In this document: piece by piece, positions 22,973 through 29,022 of the stretch
Layout of the letters: each line of letters opens with the position of its first letter
Position numbering within the stretch: position 1 is the stretch's first letter
Made by a program: the position numbers and the translations under genes
NCBI GenBank assembly: GCA_902783305.1
Contig: CACZQU010000502.1
Coordinates: 1 to 29,022 of the forward strand
Origin: an uncultured Lachnospiraceae bacterium
GTDB lineage: Bacteria > Bacillota > Clostridia > Lachnospirales > Lachnospiraceae
Reading direction: 5' to 3'
DNA length: 29,022 nt
Notes under the pieces: model-generated
What the model was told of the DNA's origin: nothing
What the model saw: only the letters and a program-made list of their open reading frames with translations
Database searches by the model: none

Positions 22973-24502
22973 ATGAATATCAGACAATCCAAAAACCAGA
23001 TTATCGATTCCATTGAAGCCTACCTGCTGAAGGATTCCCATGGGGAATATGTCATCCCCGTGGTTCATCAGCGCCCCATCCTTCTCCTGGGTGCCCCCGG
23101 CATCGGAAAGACGCAGATCATGGAGCAGATCGCCGCCAGATGCAGGATCGGCCTGGTTTCCTATACCATCACTCACCACACCCGACAGAGCGCGATCGGC
23201 CTTCCGTTTCTTTCCACTGAAGAATTCGGCGGAATGCAATACACCGTGACGGTATATACGATGAGCGAGATTGTCGCATCCATCTATCACAAAATGGAGC
23301 AGACCGGGCTGAAGGAGGGTATCCTTTTTATCGACGAGATCAACTGCGTCTCGGAGACCCTGGCGCCGGCCATGCTTCAGTTTCTGCAATATAAATCCTT
23401 CGGCAGCCATCAGATTCCGGAGGGCTGGATCATTATCGCCGCGGGAAATCCCCCGGAATACAACCGTTCAGTAAGGGATTTCGATGTCGTCACCCTTGAC
23501 CGGGTCAAAAAAATCGACGTAGAGCCCGATTTCACCGTATGGAAGGAATACGCGTGGGAGGTCGGAATCCATCCCTCCATCCTGTCCTATCTGGAGCTGA
23601 AGCCTGCCAGCTTTTACAAAATGGAGACGACCGTGGACGGGAAATTTTTTGCCACCCCAAGAGGATGGGAAGATCTTTCACGAATGCTCCTGGTTTATGA
23701 ACGTCTGGAAAAGAAGTTCAGCCGGGATGTCGTCATCCAGTATATTCAGCATCCGGATATCGCGAAGGATTACGCGAACTACCTGGAGCTGTATGATAAA
23801 TATCAGGAAGGATATCAGATCAACGCCATTTTCCATGGGGAAATCCCCGATATCCTCCTCAAAAAAGCGGCTCATGCCCCTTTTGATGAACGCATGAGTC
23901 TTGTCGGGCTTCTCATCGCGCGCTGCAGCAATGCCTTCCGCAGCTTTGCCGCTTTGCAGGATTACCTCAACGAGCTCTACCCTGTTCTTACCTCTCTCAG
24001 GGAAATCCTGCCGGAGAAATCTTCCGCTGATGCAGTCAGGTGCCTTGGAAGCGCTCTTGCCTCTTTTGAGAATCAGACAAGCCGGCTCAGACAGGCCGGG
24101 CTTCTCATTGCGAGGGAGGTTGCCGCCCGGCAGAAAACCGGGGATTTTCTGGAAGGCCTTCTCCCCCTTTGCAAAGGAACCGGCACAGACCCTGACGGTT
24201 CGGAAATCTTTTCCCTTATCCGCAGCCAGTACAGACAGGAAAAGGATGCCTATGACCAGGCTTACGACGATGCCGGCCAGGCCCTGGAATACGCCTTCGA
24301 TTTCCTCGAATCGGCATTCGGCTCCGGACAGGAGATCATCATGTTCATCACTCAGCTGAATTCCAACCGTCTGTGTCTTACCTTCCTGGAGCAGTATGAC
24401 TGCAAACGATATGATCAGTATAATCAGAATCTGCTGTTTGAGGATCAGGCCAGGGAAATCCGGAACCGGATCCGTCAGTCCGGAGCCATCCTTCCCCTGT
24501 GA
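22973..24502 (+). CDS. MoxR-type AAA+ ATPase
   Basis: About 509 residues. The N-terminal AAA+ domain has Walker A GAPGIGKT (40-47), Walker B GILFIDEINC (Asp121-Glu122), sensor 1 IIAAGNPPEYN (Asn159) and a downstream FATPRGWEDLSRML, a sensor-2-like position. The C-terminal 250 residues are helical and not recognised. MoxR ATPases with VWA partners act as chaperones that mature or activate protein complexes, or insert metal. The target here is unknown. The ATG at 22973 follows GGAGAG by 6-8 nt and lies 51 bp after the VWA gene, so the two should be co-transcribed. The 3' end overlaps the convergent trmL gene by 28 bp. Confidence 0.9.
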   Translation: MNIRQSKNQIIDSIEAYLLKDSHGEYVIPVVHQRPILLLGAPGIGKTQIMEQIAARCRIGLVSYTITHHTRQSAIGLPFLSTEEFGGMQYTVTVYTMSEIVASIYHKMEQTGLKEGILFIDEINCVSETLAPAMLQFLQYKSFGSHQIPEGWIIIAAGNPPEYNRSVRDFDVVTLDRVKKIDVEPDFTVWKEYAWEVGIHPSILSYLELKPASFYKMETTVDGKFFATPRGWEDLSRMLLVYERLEKKFSRDVVIQYIQHPDIAKDYANYLELYDKYQEGYQINAIFHGEIPDILLKKAAHAPFDERMSLVGLLIARCSNAFRSFAALQDYLNELYPVLTSLREILPEKSSADAVRCLGSALASFENQTSRLRQAGLLIAREVAARQKTGDFLEGLLPLCKGTGTDPDGSEIFSLIRSQYRQEKDAYDQAYDDAGQALEYAFDFLESAFGSGQEIIMFITQLNSNRLCLTFLEQYDCKRYDQYNQNLLFEDQAREIRNRIRQSGAILPL

Positions 24503-24966
24503 CGCAGGCTGTCAAACCCATGCTGCCGAAGCGCCTCATAGAGAATGATGGCAACACTGTTTGCCAGATTCAAGGACCGGATGTCCTGTGCCATGGGAAT
24601 CCGGATACAATCCTCATAATGATCGTAAAGAATCTCCTCCGGTATCCCGGCGCTTTCCTTGCCAAACATGATATAGCACCCATCCTCATAGGAAACGTCG
24701 GTGTATATCCGGGGAGCTTTCGTCGAAGCGTAATAAATCCGGGCTCCCGGGTGTTTCCGGAGGAAATCCGGATAGTCCAGATACCTCGTGACATCCAGTC
24801 TGTCCCAGTAATCCATCCCTGCTCTCCTGAGTTCTTTTTCGGACAGCTTAAACCCAAGAGGATCAATCAGGTGCAGACTGGCCTGCGCGGCCAGGCAGGA
24901 GCGCCCGATGTTTCCCGTGTTTGACGGGATCTCCGGCTCAAGGAGTACAATATGAAAATGAGCCAT
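24475..24966 (-). CDS. trmL: tRNA (cytidine/uridine-34-2'-O)-methyltransferase TrmL
   Basis: SPOUT-family enzyme methylating the wobble ribose of certain leucine tRNAs. About 163 residues. Motifs are IVLLEPEIPSNTGNIGRSC at the N-terminus, LHLIDPLGFKLSEKELRRAG, IMFGKESAGIPEEIL and the C-terminal knot RIPMAQDIRSLNLANSVAII. Length is near the family norm. The ATG at 24966 follows AGGAGGAG with about 8 nt spacing; the upstream open frame to 25062 is not conserved-looking. It is the last gene of the trxA run, 50 bp after the HypE-like gene, and its stop overlaps the moxR 3' end on the opposite strand. Confidence 0.94.
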   Translation of the reverse strand: MAHFHIVLLEPEIPSNTGNIGRSCLAAQASLHLIDPLGFKLSEKELRRAGMDYWDRLDVTRYLDYPDFLRKHPGARIYYASTKAPRIYTDVSYEDGCYIMFGKESAGIPEEILYDHYEDCIRIPMAQDIRSLNLANSVAIILYEALRQHGFDSLRHRGRMAPD

Positions 24967-25016
24967 AAAGCTCTCCTCCTTTCCTTTCGTCGTATGAACC
25001 GGCTCTCCATCTCCCC

Positions 25017-25637
25017 TCAGTCTGAAGCACTGCTTTTTCCCGGCGAGGCAGTTATCCGGCATTCAGGATCATCCGGCTCAGGGCGGTCAAGGTACCGGGT
25101 AATGCTGCCGCTTCTCAGGATTCTGCCTCGTCCCGGTACGACACTGCCGATCACCTCTGCTTCCCATCCTTCCTGCCGCACGGCGTCAGCCAGGCTGAAG
25201 GGTTCCCTTGCCCCTGCCAGATATGTCCCTTGTGACCAGAGCTTATAGGGATCCAGGTTCAGCGCTTCACAGATTTCGATCGTCTCCTGACAGACCGGAA
25301 CCTTCCTCAGATCTGCGGCAAACCCGGTGCCGGAAACCTCAGACATGACCCAGACAGCAGTAAGAAAGCCTCCGCTGCCCATTTGCATGAGAGCGGAAGC
25401 TTCCTTTTCGTACTTTTTCATCAGCGAAGACGGGATCATTCTCTCCCGGATCCGTTTAGCGGTCCGTTCCGCAAACCAGTCGGAGAACCGGCTCCTGAGC
25501 GCATCACGAGCCTCTTCAAGCAGTATGCCGGTACCGGAAAGCCCGATTTCCCCGATGACCACCAGACCGTCTCCAGGGGACAACGCTCCCCTGACTTTTC
25601 CCGCCAGTCCTTCCCTTACTGCACTTTCCGGCTTCAT
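25017..25637 (-). CDS. Half-length AIR-synthase/HypE-like protein (C-terminal domain only)
   Basis: 206 residues. The segment GDGLVVIGEIGLSGTGILLEEA, with MGSGGFLTAVWVMSEVSGTGF (about 86-106), VPVCQETIEICEALNLDPYKL, SQGTYLAGA and a closing VIGSVVPG, matches the C-terminal domain of PurM/HypE-type 'hydrogenase maturation factor' proteins. Those are usually about 330 residues with an N-terminal ATP-binding half; that half is missing here and the preceding DNA encodes a different small protein. The start at 25637 lies 3 nt after the small membrane-protein stop, with an AAGG too close to act normally, so it may depend on coupled re-initiation. No hydrogenase genes are present. Function is unknown; a truncated but maintained protein seems likelier than a pseudogene because the frame is intact. 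Confidence 0.6.
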   Translation of the reverse strand: MKPESAVREGLAGKVRGALSPGDGLVVIGEIGLSGTGILLEEARDALRSRFSDWFAERTAKRIRERMIPSSLMKKYEKEASALMQMGSGGFLTAVWVMSEVSGTGFAADLRKVPVCQETIEICEALNLDPYKLWSQGTYLAGAREPFSLADAVRQEGWEAEVIGSVVPGRGRILRSGSITRYLDRPEPDDPECRITASPGKSSASD

Positions 25638-25640
25638 CCT

Positions 25641-25754
25641 TCAGCGCAGAACCAGGGAGAGAACGGTAGGCACCACCATGGCTACAACCAGGATCAGTGC
25701 GATGATTGCCGTTATTTTTTTTCTGTTTTTTGGATCGTAAAATCCGCCAGCCAT
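25641..25754 (-). CDS. Small single-pass membrane peptide (37 aa)
   Basis: MAGGFYDPKNRKK, then one hydrophobic helix (about residues 14-35: ITAIIALILVVAMVVPTVLS), ending LVLR, then TGA. A perfect AGGAGG lies 5 nt before the ATG, and the gene fills the gap between trxA (16 bp upstream) and the HypE-like gene (3 bp downstream). The basic N-terminal half suggests the N-terminus stays inside the cell. It resembles in general form the tiny tail-anchored peptides of Firmicutes (such as Prli42), but I cannot assign a family. The strong ribosome site and tight packing support it being real. Confidence 0.75.
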   Translation of the reverse strand: MAGGFYDPKNRKKITAIIALILVVAMVVPTVLSLVLR

Positions 25755-25770
25755 ATTGCCTCCTGTCTGT

Positions 25771-26073
25771 TCATGCAAGCTCAGCCGCGAGAGTTTCCTT
25801 CGGGGTCAGCCCTACAAAACGCTTTGCTTCCTGGCCGCCCTTGAAAACAATCAGGGTCGGAATGCTCATTACATTGTATTTTCCTGCCAGCTCCGGCTGG
25901 TCATCGACATCCACCTTGCCGACCTTGTACCCCTCTTCCCCCAGCTGGGAGATCACCGGTCCCTGGCGTTTGCACGGTCCGCACCAGGTTGCCCAGAAAT
26001 CGACCAGAACCGGCTTATCGGAATTCAAGACCTCAGCTTCAAAATTGCTGTTCGTAAGCGTAAGCTCCATCAT
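25771..26073 (-). CDS. trxA: Thioredoxin
   Basis: 100-residue cytoplasmic disulfide reductant. Active site WCGPC is in VDFWATWCGPCKRQGP (residues about 24-39); the buried Asp before it (VDF) and the cis-proline loop SIPTLIVFKGGQ are present. Length is near the classical 105-110. Two ATGs are adjacent (26073 and 26070); GGAGGG upstream could serve either. It is in an operon after the trxB-like gene, with a hairpin in the 155-bp gap between them. The partner reductase lacks normal NADPH motifs, so the electron source may be ferredoxin. Confidence 0.95.
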   Translation of the reverse strand: MMELTLTNSNFEAEVLNSDKPVLVDFWATWCGPCKRQGPVISQLGEEGYKVGKVDVDDQPELAGKYNVMSIPTLIVFKGGQEAKRFVGLTPKETLAAELA

Positions 26074-26122
26074 TCATCCCTCCAAAGCGCAATTTTGCAA
26101 TAGTAAAAATCATACGCCGAAA

Positions 26123-26174
26123 TCACGGCAAAACCTGAACGGAAGGCTCGCTCACCCGTCAGATTTTACCGTGA
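26123..26174 (-). other. Long hairpin between trxB-like gene and trxA
   Basis: Arms 26123-26142 and 26155-26174 pair over about 20 bp (TCACGGTAAAA on the minus strand against TTTTGCCGTGA, continuing through CTGA-CGG). On the minus-strand RNA the two interior mismatches become G-U pairs. A short T-run (ATTTTTAC) follows about 15 nt later, so it could be a weak terminator, an RNA processing site, or a stability element setting different trxB and trxA levels. Confidence 0.55.
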
Positions 26175-26228
26175 CTGCGTTACGATACAGTCTGCCGCAG
26201 ATCTGCCGCATCCTTTATCATCATTTCC

Positions 26229-27089
26229 TCAGCCGCGGCCGCGGACATATTTTGAAGCCGCCAGGCCGGCTGCAGCACCTTCATGTACAGCTTTCGCCAC
26301 CTGAAGCAGACCTCCGGTACAATCACCGGCAGCATAAAGCCCGGGAATCGTACTTTCCATGTCTTCATTGACCTTGATATGTCCCTTCTCCGTAAGCTCT
26401 GCGCCCATCTGCCGGGCGATATCCGAGCTTCCGGCGGTACCGGCAGCGACAAAGATTCCCGCAGCCTGAACCATGCTTCCATCCGCCAGCCTGAGCCCGG
26501 TGACGGTTCCTTCCCCTTCTATGGCTTCCACCTTCTGCTTTACCACCTCGAACGACACATCCGTAAACTCCGGTTCCTTTCCATCGGTAAGGATGGTCAC
26601 CTTTGAAGCGGTATGGGAAAGAATTTCGGCCTCGTGCAGGGCATAATCACCGTGTCCAAGGATCGCCACCTCTTTTCCGCGGTAGAAAAACGCGTCACAG
26701 ATGGCACAGTAGCTGACACCCCTGCCTTCAAATTCCTTCAGTCCGGTGATTTTCGGCGCCTTACGGGCGCTCCCTGTCGCAAGAATCACGGAAACCGCTT
26801 CAAAATCTCCGGCCGTCGTCTTGATCTCAAAGGTGTCAAAGCCTTCGATTCCCAGAACCTGAGCCTCAAGGATGCGGATTCCCAGTGCCTTTGCCTGGGC
26901 TATCCCGTTTTCAAAAAGCTGCTTTCCGGGTATCGCTTCCGGAAGTCCATAATAATTTTCAATTTTTTCCGCTTTTTCCAACGCCCCGATTCCGTTGTTG
27001 ATCACCAGGGGATCAAGATTTCCTCTCTTTGCATACAAAGCGGCTGAAATTCCCGCAGGACCGGCACCAACGATCACCATCTGCTCCAT
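26229..27089 (-). CDS. Thioredoxin reductase-like flavoprotein, possibly ferredoxin-linked
   Basis: 286 residues. FAD domain: VIVGAGPAGISAALYA (5-20), ATGSARKAP and the C-terminal YAAGDCTGG (252-260). The redox-active CAIC (Cys128, Cys131) lies in YCAICDAFFYRGKE, as in TrxB. The central pyridine-nucleotide domain shows GHGDYALHEA (145-154) instead of GGGDSAxEEA. The NADPH 2'-phosphate signature HRRxxxR is replaced by TILTDGKEPEF (165-175). Loss of these residues is a mark of the pyridine-nucleotide-independent flavin ferredoxin:thioredoxin reductases described from Clostridium. The gene is in an operon with trxA, GGAGG 7 nt before the start. An NADH-using enzyme is still possible. Confidence 0.85.
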   Translation of the reverse strand: MEQMVIVGAGPAGISAALYAKRGNLDPLVINNGIGALEKAEKIENYYGLPEAIPGKQLFENGIAQAKALGIRILEAQVLGIEGFDTFEIKTTAGDFEAVSVILATGSARKAPKITGLKEFEGRGVSYCAICDAFFYRGKEVAILGHGDYALHEAEILSHTASKVTILTDGKEPEFTDVSFEVVKQKVEAIEGEGTVTGLRLADGSMVQAAGIFVAAGTAGSSDIARQMGAELTEKGHIKVNEDMESTIPGLYAAGDCTGGLLQVAKAVHEGAAAGLAASKYVRGRG

Positions 27090-27114
27090 ATTCTGTCCTC
27101 CAAAAATCCTGGTT

Positions 27115-28350
27115 TTATCCCTCCAGCGGATAGCGGTCTGTCAGTTTTTTCACCAGTTCCCGGGCATGATCCTTTTCGTTCTTCAGGAGCACCGAAGTAA
27201 TGGCTTCAGCAACCACATCCATGTCCTCTTCGTCCAGTCCTCTCGTCGTCACGGCCGGTGTACCAAGACGGACACCGCTGGTGACAAAGGCTGAACGGGG
27301 ATCATTGGGAATGGTATTTTTATTTGCGGTAATGTTGACCTCATCCAGGAGATTCTGGGCTTCTTTCCCGGAAAGAGGAGTCTCCTTCAGATCCATCAGC
27401 ATCAGATGATTGTCCGTTCCTCCGGAAACCAGCCGGATTCCGCGGTCCATCAGGCCCTTGGCAAGCGCCTTGGCATTGAGGACAATCTGTTTTCCGTACT
27501 GCTGGAATTCAGGCTGAAGAGCCTCCTGGAAGCAGACGGCTTTCGCCGCGATAACATGCATCAGCGGACCGCCCTGTGTTCCGGGAAAGATTCCCTTGTT
27601 GAAATTGAATTTCCTGGCATTTTCTTCGCTGCTGAGGATCAGACCCCCTCTTGGGCCGCGAAGGGTTTTGTGGGTCGTCGTTGTGACGACATCCGCGTAC
27701 GGAATCGGACTCGGATGCTGCCCTGTCGCCACCAGGCCGGCGATGTGAGCCATATCCACCATCAGCCAGGCCCCTACCTCATCCGCGATTTCCCGGAACC
27801 TTCTGAAATCGATAATTCTCGCGTAAGCGCTGGCTCCCGCAATGATCAGCTTCGGCCTGGCTTCCTTCGCGATGCGGAGAACCTCATCGTAATCAATCAC
27901 CCCGTCGTCATTTACCCCATAGGGAACGACATGGAAATACTTTCCGGAAAGATTAGCCGGAGAACCATGGGTAAGGTGGCCGCCATGATCCAGATTCATT
28001 CCCATCATGGTATCTCCCGGTTCAAGCATGGCAAACTGCACCGCCATATTTGCCTGAGCGCCGGAATGGGGCTGTACGTTGGCATATTCACAGCCAAAGA
28101 GCTTTTTAGCCCTTTCGATGGCCAGCGACTCCACTTCATCGACGCAGGAGCAGCCTCCGTAGAACCGTTTTCCGGGATATCCTTCCGCGTACTTATTGGT
28201 AAGGATGCTTCCCATCGCGGCCATGACCGCCTTGCTGACCCAGTTCTCCGAAGCAATCAGCTCCAGATGGGAATTCTGGCGTTCATACTCCGCCTGCAGA
28301 AGACCCGCGATCTCGGGATCAGTCCTGAGCACATCTGTGATTGAATACAT
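27115..28350 (-). CDS. glyA: Serine hydroxymethyltransferase
   Basis: PLP enzyme converting serine and tetrahydrofolate to glycine and 5,10-methylene-THF, the main one-carbon entry point. About 411 residues, normal length. Motifs are [71 protein letters not shown] and the PLP-lysine segment [14 protein letters not shown]. Near the C-terminus are [17 protein letters not shown] and [10 protein letters not shown]. The ATG at 28350 is preceded by AAGGAGG with about 10-nt spacing; a few codons upstream in frame (28371) look non-coding. It lies 44 bp after rnfB and 25 bp before the trxB-like gene on the same strand, so it is probably co-transcribed with both. Confidence 0.96.
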   Translation of the reverse strand: MYSITDVLRTDPEIAGLLQAEYERQNSHLELIASENWVSKAVMAAMGSILTNKYAEGYPGKRFYGGCSCVDEVESLAIERAKKLFGCEYANVQPHSGAQANMAVQFAMLEPGDTMMGMNLDHGGHLTHGSPANLSGKYFHVVPYGVNDDGVIDYDEVLRIAKEARPKLIIAGASAYARIIDFRRFREIADEVGAWLMVDMAHIAGLVATGQHPSPIPYADVVTTTTHKTLRGPRGGLILSSEENARKFNFNKGIFPGTQGGPLMHVIAAKAVCFQEALQPEFQQYGKQIVLNAKALAKGLMDRGIRLVSGGTDNHLMLMDLKETPLSGKEAQNLLDEVNITANKNTIPNDPRSAFVTSGVRLGTPAVTTRGLDEEDMDVVAEAITSVLLKNEKDHARELVKKLTDRYPLEG

Positions 28351-28394
28351 GTACGGCAACCTCCTTAACACTCATCCTTTTTATGATATCCTTT

Positions 28395-29022
28395 TCAGCC
28401 CTGCATGGTAATAATTTTTGCAGGACACTTTTCTGCGCACTTGCCGCAGCCGACGCATTTCCCATAGTCAATCTTCGCGATATTATTCGTGACCGTGACA
28501 GCGCCTGACTCACACTGCTTCACGCAGACGCCGCAGCCCCGGCAGCCCGCATCGCACTGGGTTTTGAGAACCGGGAAGCGCTCTGTGTTGGCGCACTGAA
28601 CCGTGTATCTGGCCGTCTGAGGAATCAGCTCGATCAGCTTGCGCGGACATACCGCCGCACACATTCCGCAGGAACGGCATTTTTCCCTGTCCACTTTTGC
28701 GACACCGTCAATGACATGAATGGCGTCAAACTGGCAGGCCTTCACACAGCTTCCATATCCCAGGCAGCCCTGCTCACAATATTTCTCCCCTTTCTGAGGA
28801 GTAAGATTGGCCGCCTCACAGGTACGGATCCCGACATAATTGCCTTTTCTCTTTGCCTTGTCACAGGTTCCCGCGCATTTTACAAAGGCAACCTTGCGTA
28901 CGGCATCCGGATCCCCCGCAACACCCATGATGGCTGAAATCCTGTCGGCGACGGCAGGTCCTCCCACAGGACAGGCATTGACAGGAGCTTCACCTCTGGC
29001 GATTGCTCCGGCCACCGCGTCG
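28395..29022 (-). CDS. rnfB: Rnf complex electron-transfer subunit RnfB (partial, N-terminus off window)
   Basis: The visible 209 residues start in frame at the window edge with DAVAGAIARGEAPVNACPVGG, the RnfB NACPxGG cluster motif. A Cys-rich segment follows (CAGTCDKAKRKGNYVG), then three ferredoxin-like blocks: CLGYGSCVKACQFDAI, CRSCGMCAAVCPRKLIEL and CRGCGVCVKQCESGAV. A fourth, CVGCGKCAEKCPAKI, lies at the very C-terminus. Each supplies CxxC-type ligands for [4Fe-4S] centres. RnfB accepts electrons from ferredoxin into the membrane-bound ion-pumping Rnf complex, which reduces NAD+. It is usually the last gene of rnfCDGEAB, so the rest of the complex should lie just to the right of this window. 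It implies a ferredoxin-based anaerobic metabolism. Confidence 0.93.
   Translation of the reverse strand, partial: DAVAGAIARGEAPVNACPVGGPAVADRISAIMGVAGDPDAVRKVAFVKCAGTCDKAKRKGNYVGIRTCEAANLTPQKGEKYCEQGCLGYGSCVKACQFDAIHVIDGVAKVDREKCRSCGMCAAVCPRKLIELIPQTARYTVQCANTERFPVLKTQCDAGCRGCGVCVKQCESGAVTVTNNIAKIDYGKCVGCGKCAEKCPAKIITMQG

Noticed and set aside
24967..25062. N-terminal extension of TrmL to 25062
   Set aside because: The family starts right at the IVLLEPEIP segment, and AGGAGGAG precedes the ATG at 24966. The extension overlaps the 3' end of the HypE-like gene.

Overview
The window looks like a chromosomal segment of a strictly anaerobic, Gram-positive gut-type Bacillota, most likely a member of the Lachnospiraceae/Clostridia. 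The clues are an RnfB-type ferredoxin subunit at the right edge, an anaerobic (cbi-type) cobalamin pathway, a class C sortase, an ECF biotin S-component (BioY), strong AGGAGG ribosome binding sites before almost every gene, and fairly G+C-rich coding DNA. I see no rRNA, tRNA, CRISPR array, transposase or phage gene. Most genes are on the minus strand.

Layout, left to right. (1) 1-7393 is housekeeping and transport: a partial rpiB, a polyprenyl-phosphate-type glycosyltransferase, bioY, the methionine importer metNIQ, a plus-strand DegV-family lipid-binding protein and a lone class C sortase. (2) 7542-20309 is one minus-strand cobalamin operon of twelve tightly packed or overlapping genes. In transcription order these are an exported CbiK-type chelatase, a secreted NEAT-like/periplasmic-binding fusion protein, cbiET, cbiA, cobT, cobU, cobS, a short second CobU-like gene, cbiB, cobD, cbiP and cbiC. 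A good promoter sits at 20563-20591. The early ring-methylation genes (cbiL, cbiH, cbiF, cbiG, cbiD, cbiJ) are absent and must lie elsewhere if the pathway is complete. (3) 20597-24502 holds a BspA-type leucine-rich-repeat protein (minus) and a divergent pair on the plus strand: a DUF2201/VWA-like protein and a MoxR-type AAA+ ATPase. (4) 24475-29022 is a minus-strand run, transcribed right to left: rnfB (partial), glyA, trxB-like, trxA, a 37-residue membrane peptide, a half-length HypE/AIR-synthase-like protein and trmL.

The points of most interest are these. Two exported, porphyrinoid-related proteins (a CbiK chelatase with a signal peptide and a double NEAT-like plus substrate-binding protein with no visible anchor) head the cobalamin operon. 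The thioredoxin reductase lacks the usual NADPH-phosphate signature and may be ferredoxin-linked. A roughly 61-bp palindrome-ended element occurs twice in inverted orientation 20 kb apart, and one copy is flanked by a direct repeat. There is also a truncated HypE-like gene coupled to a tiny membrane protein missed by length cut-offs. Function calls come from recognising families by eye; no database search was run.
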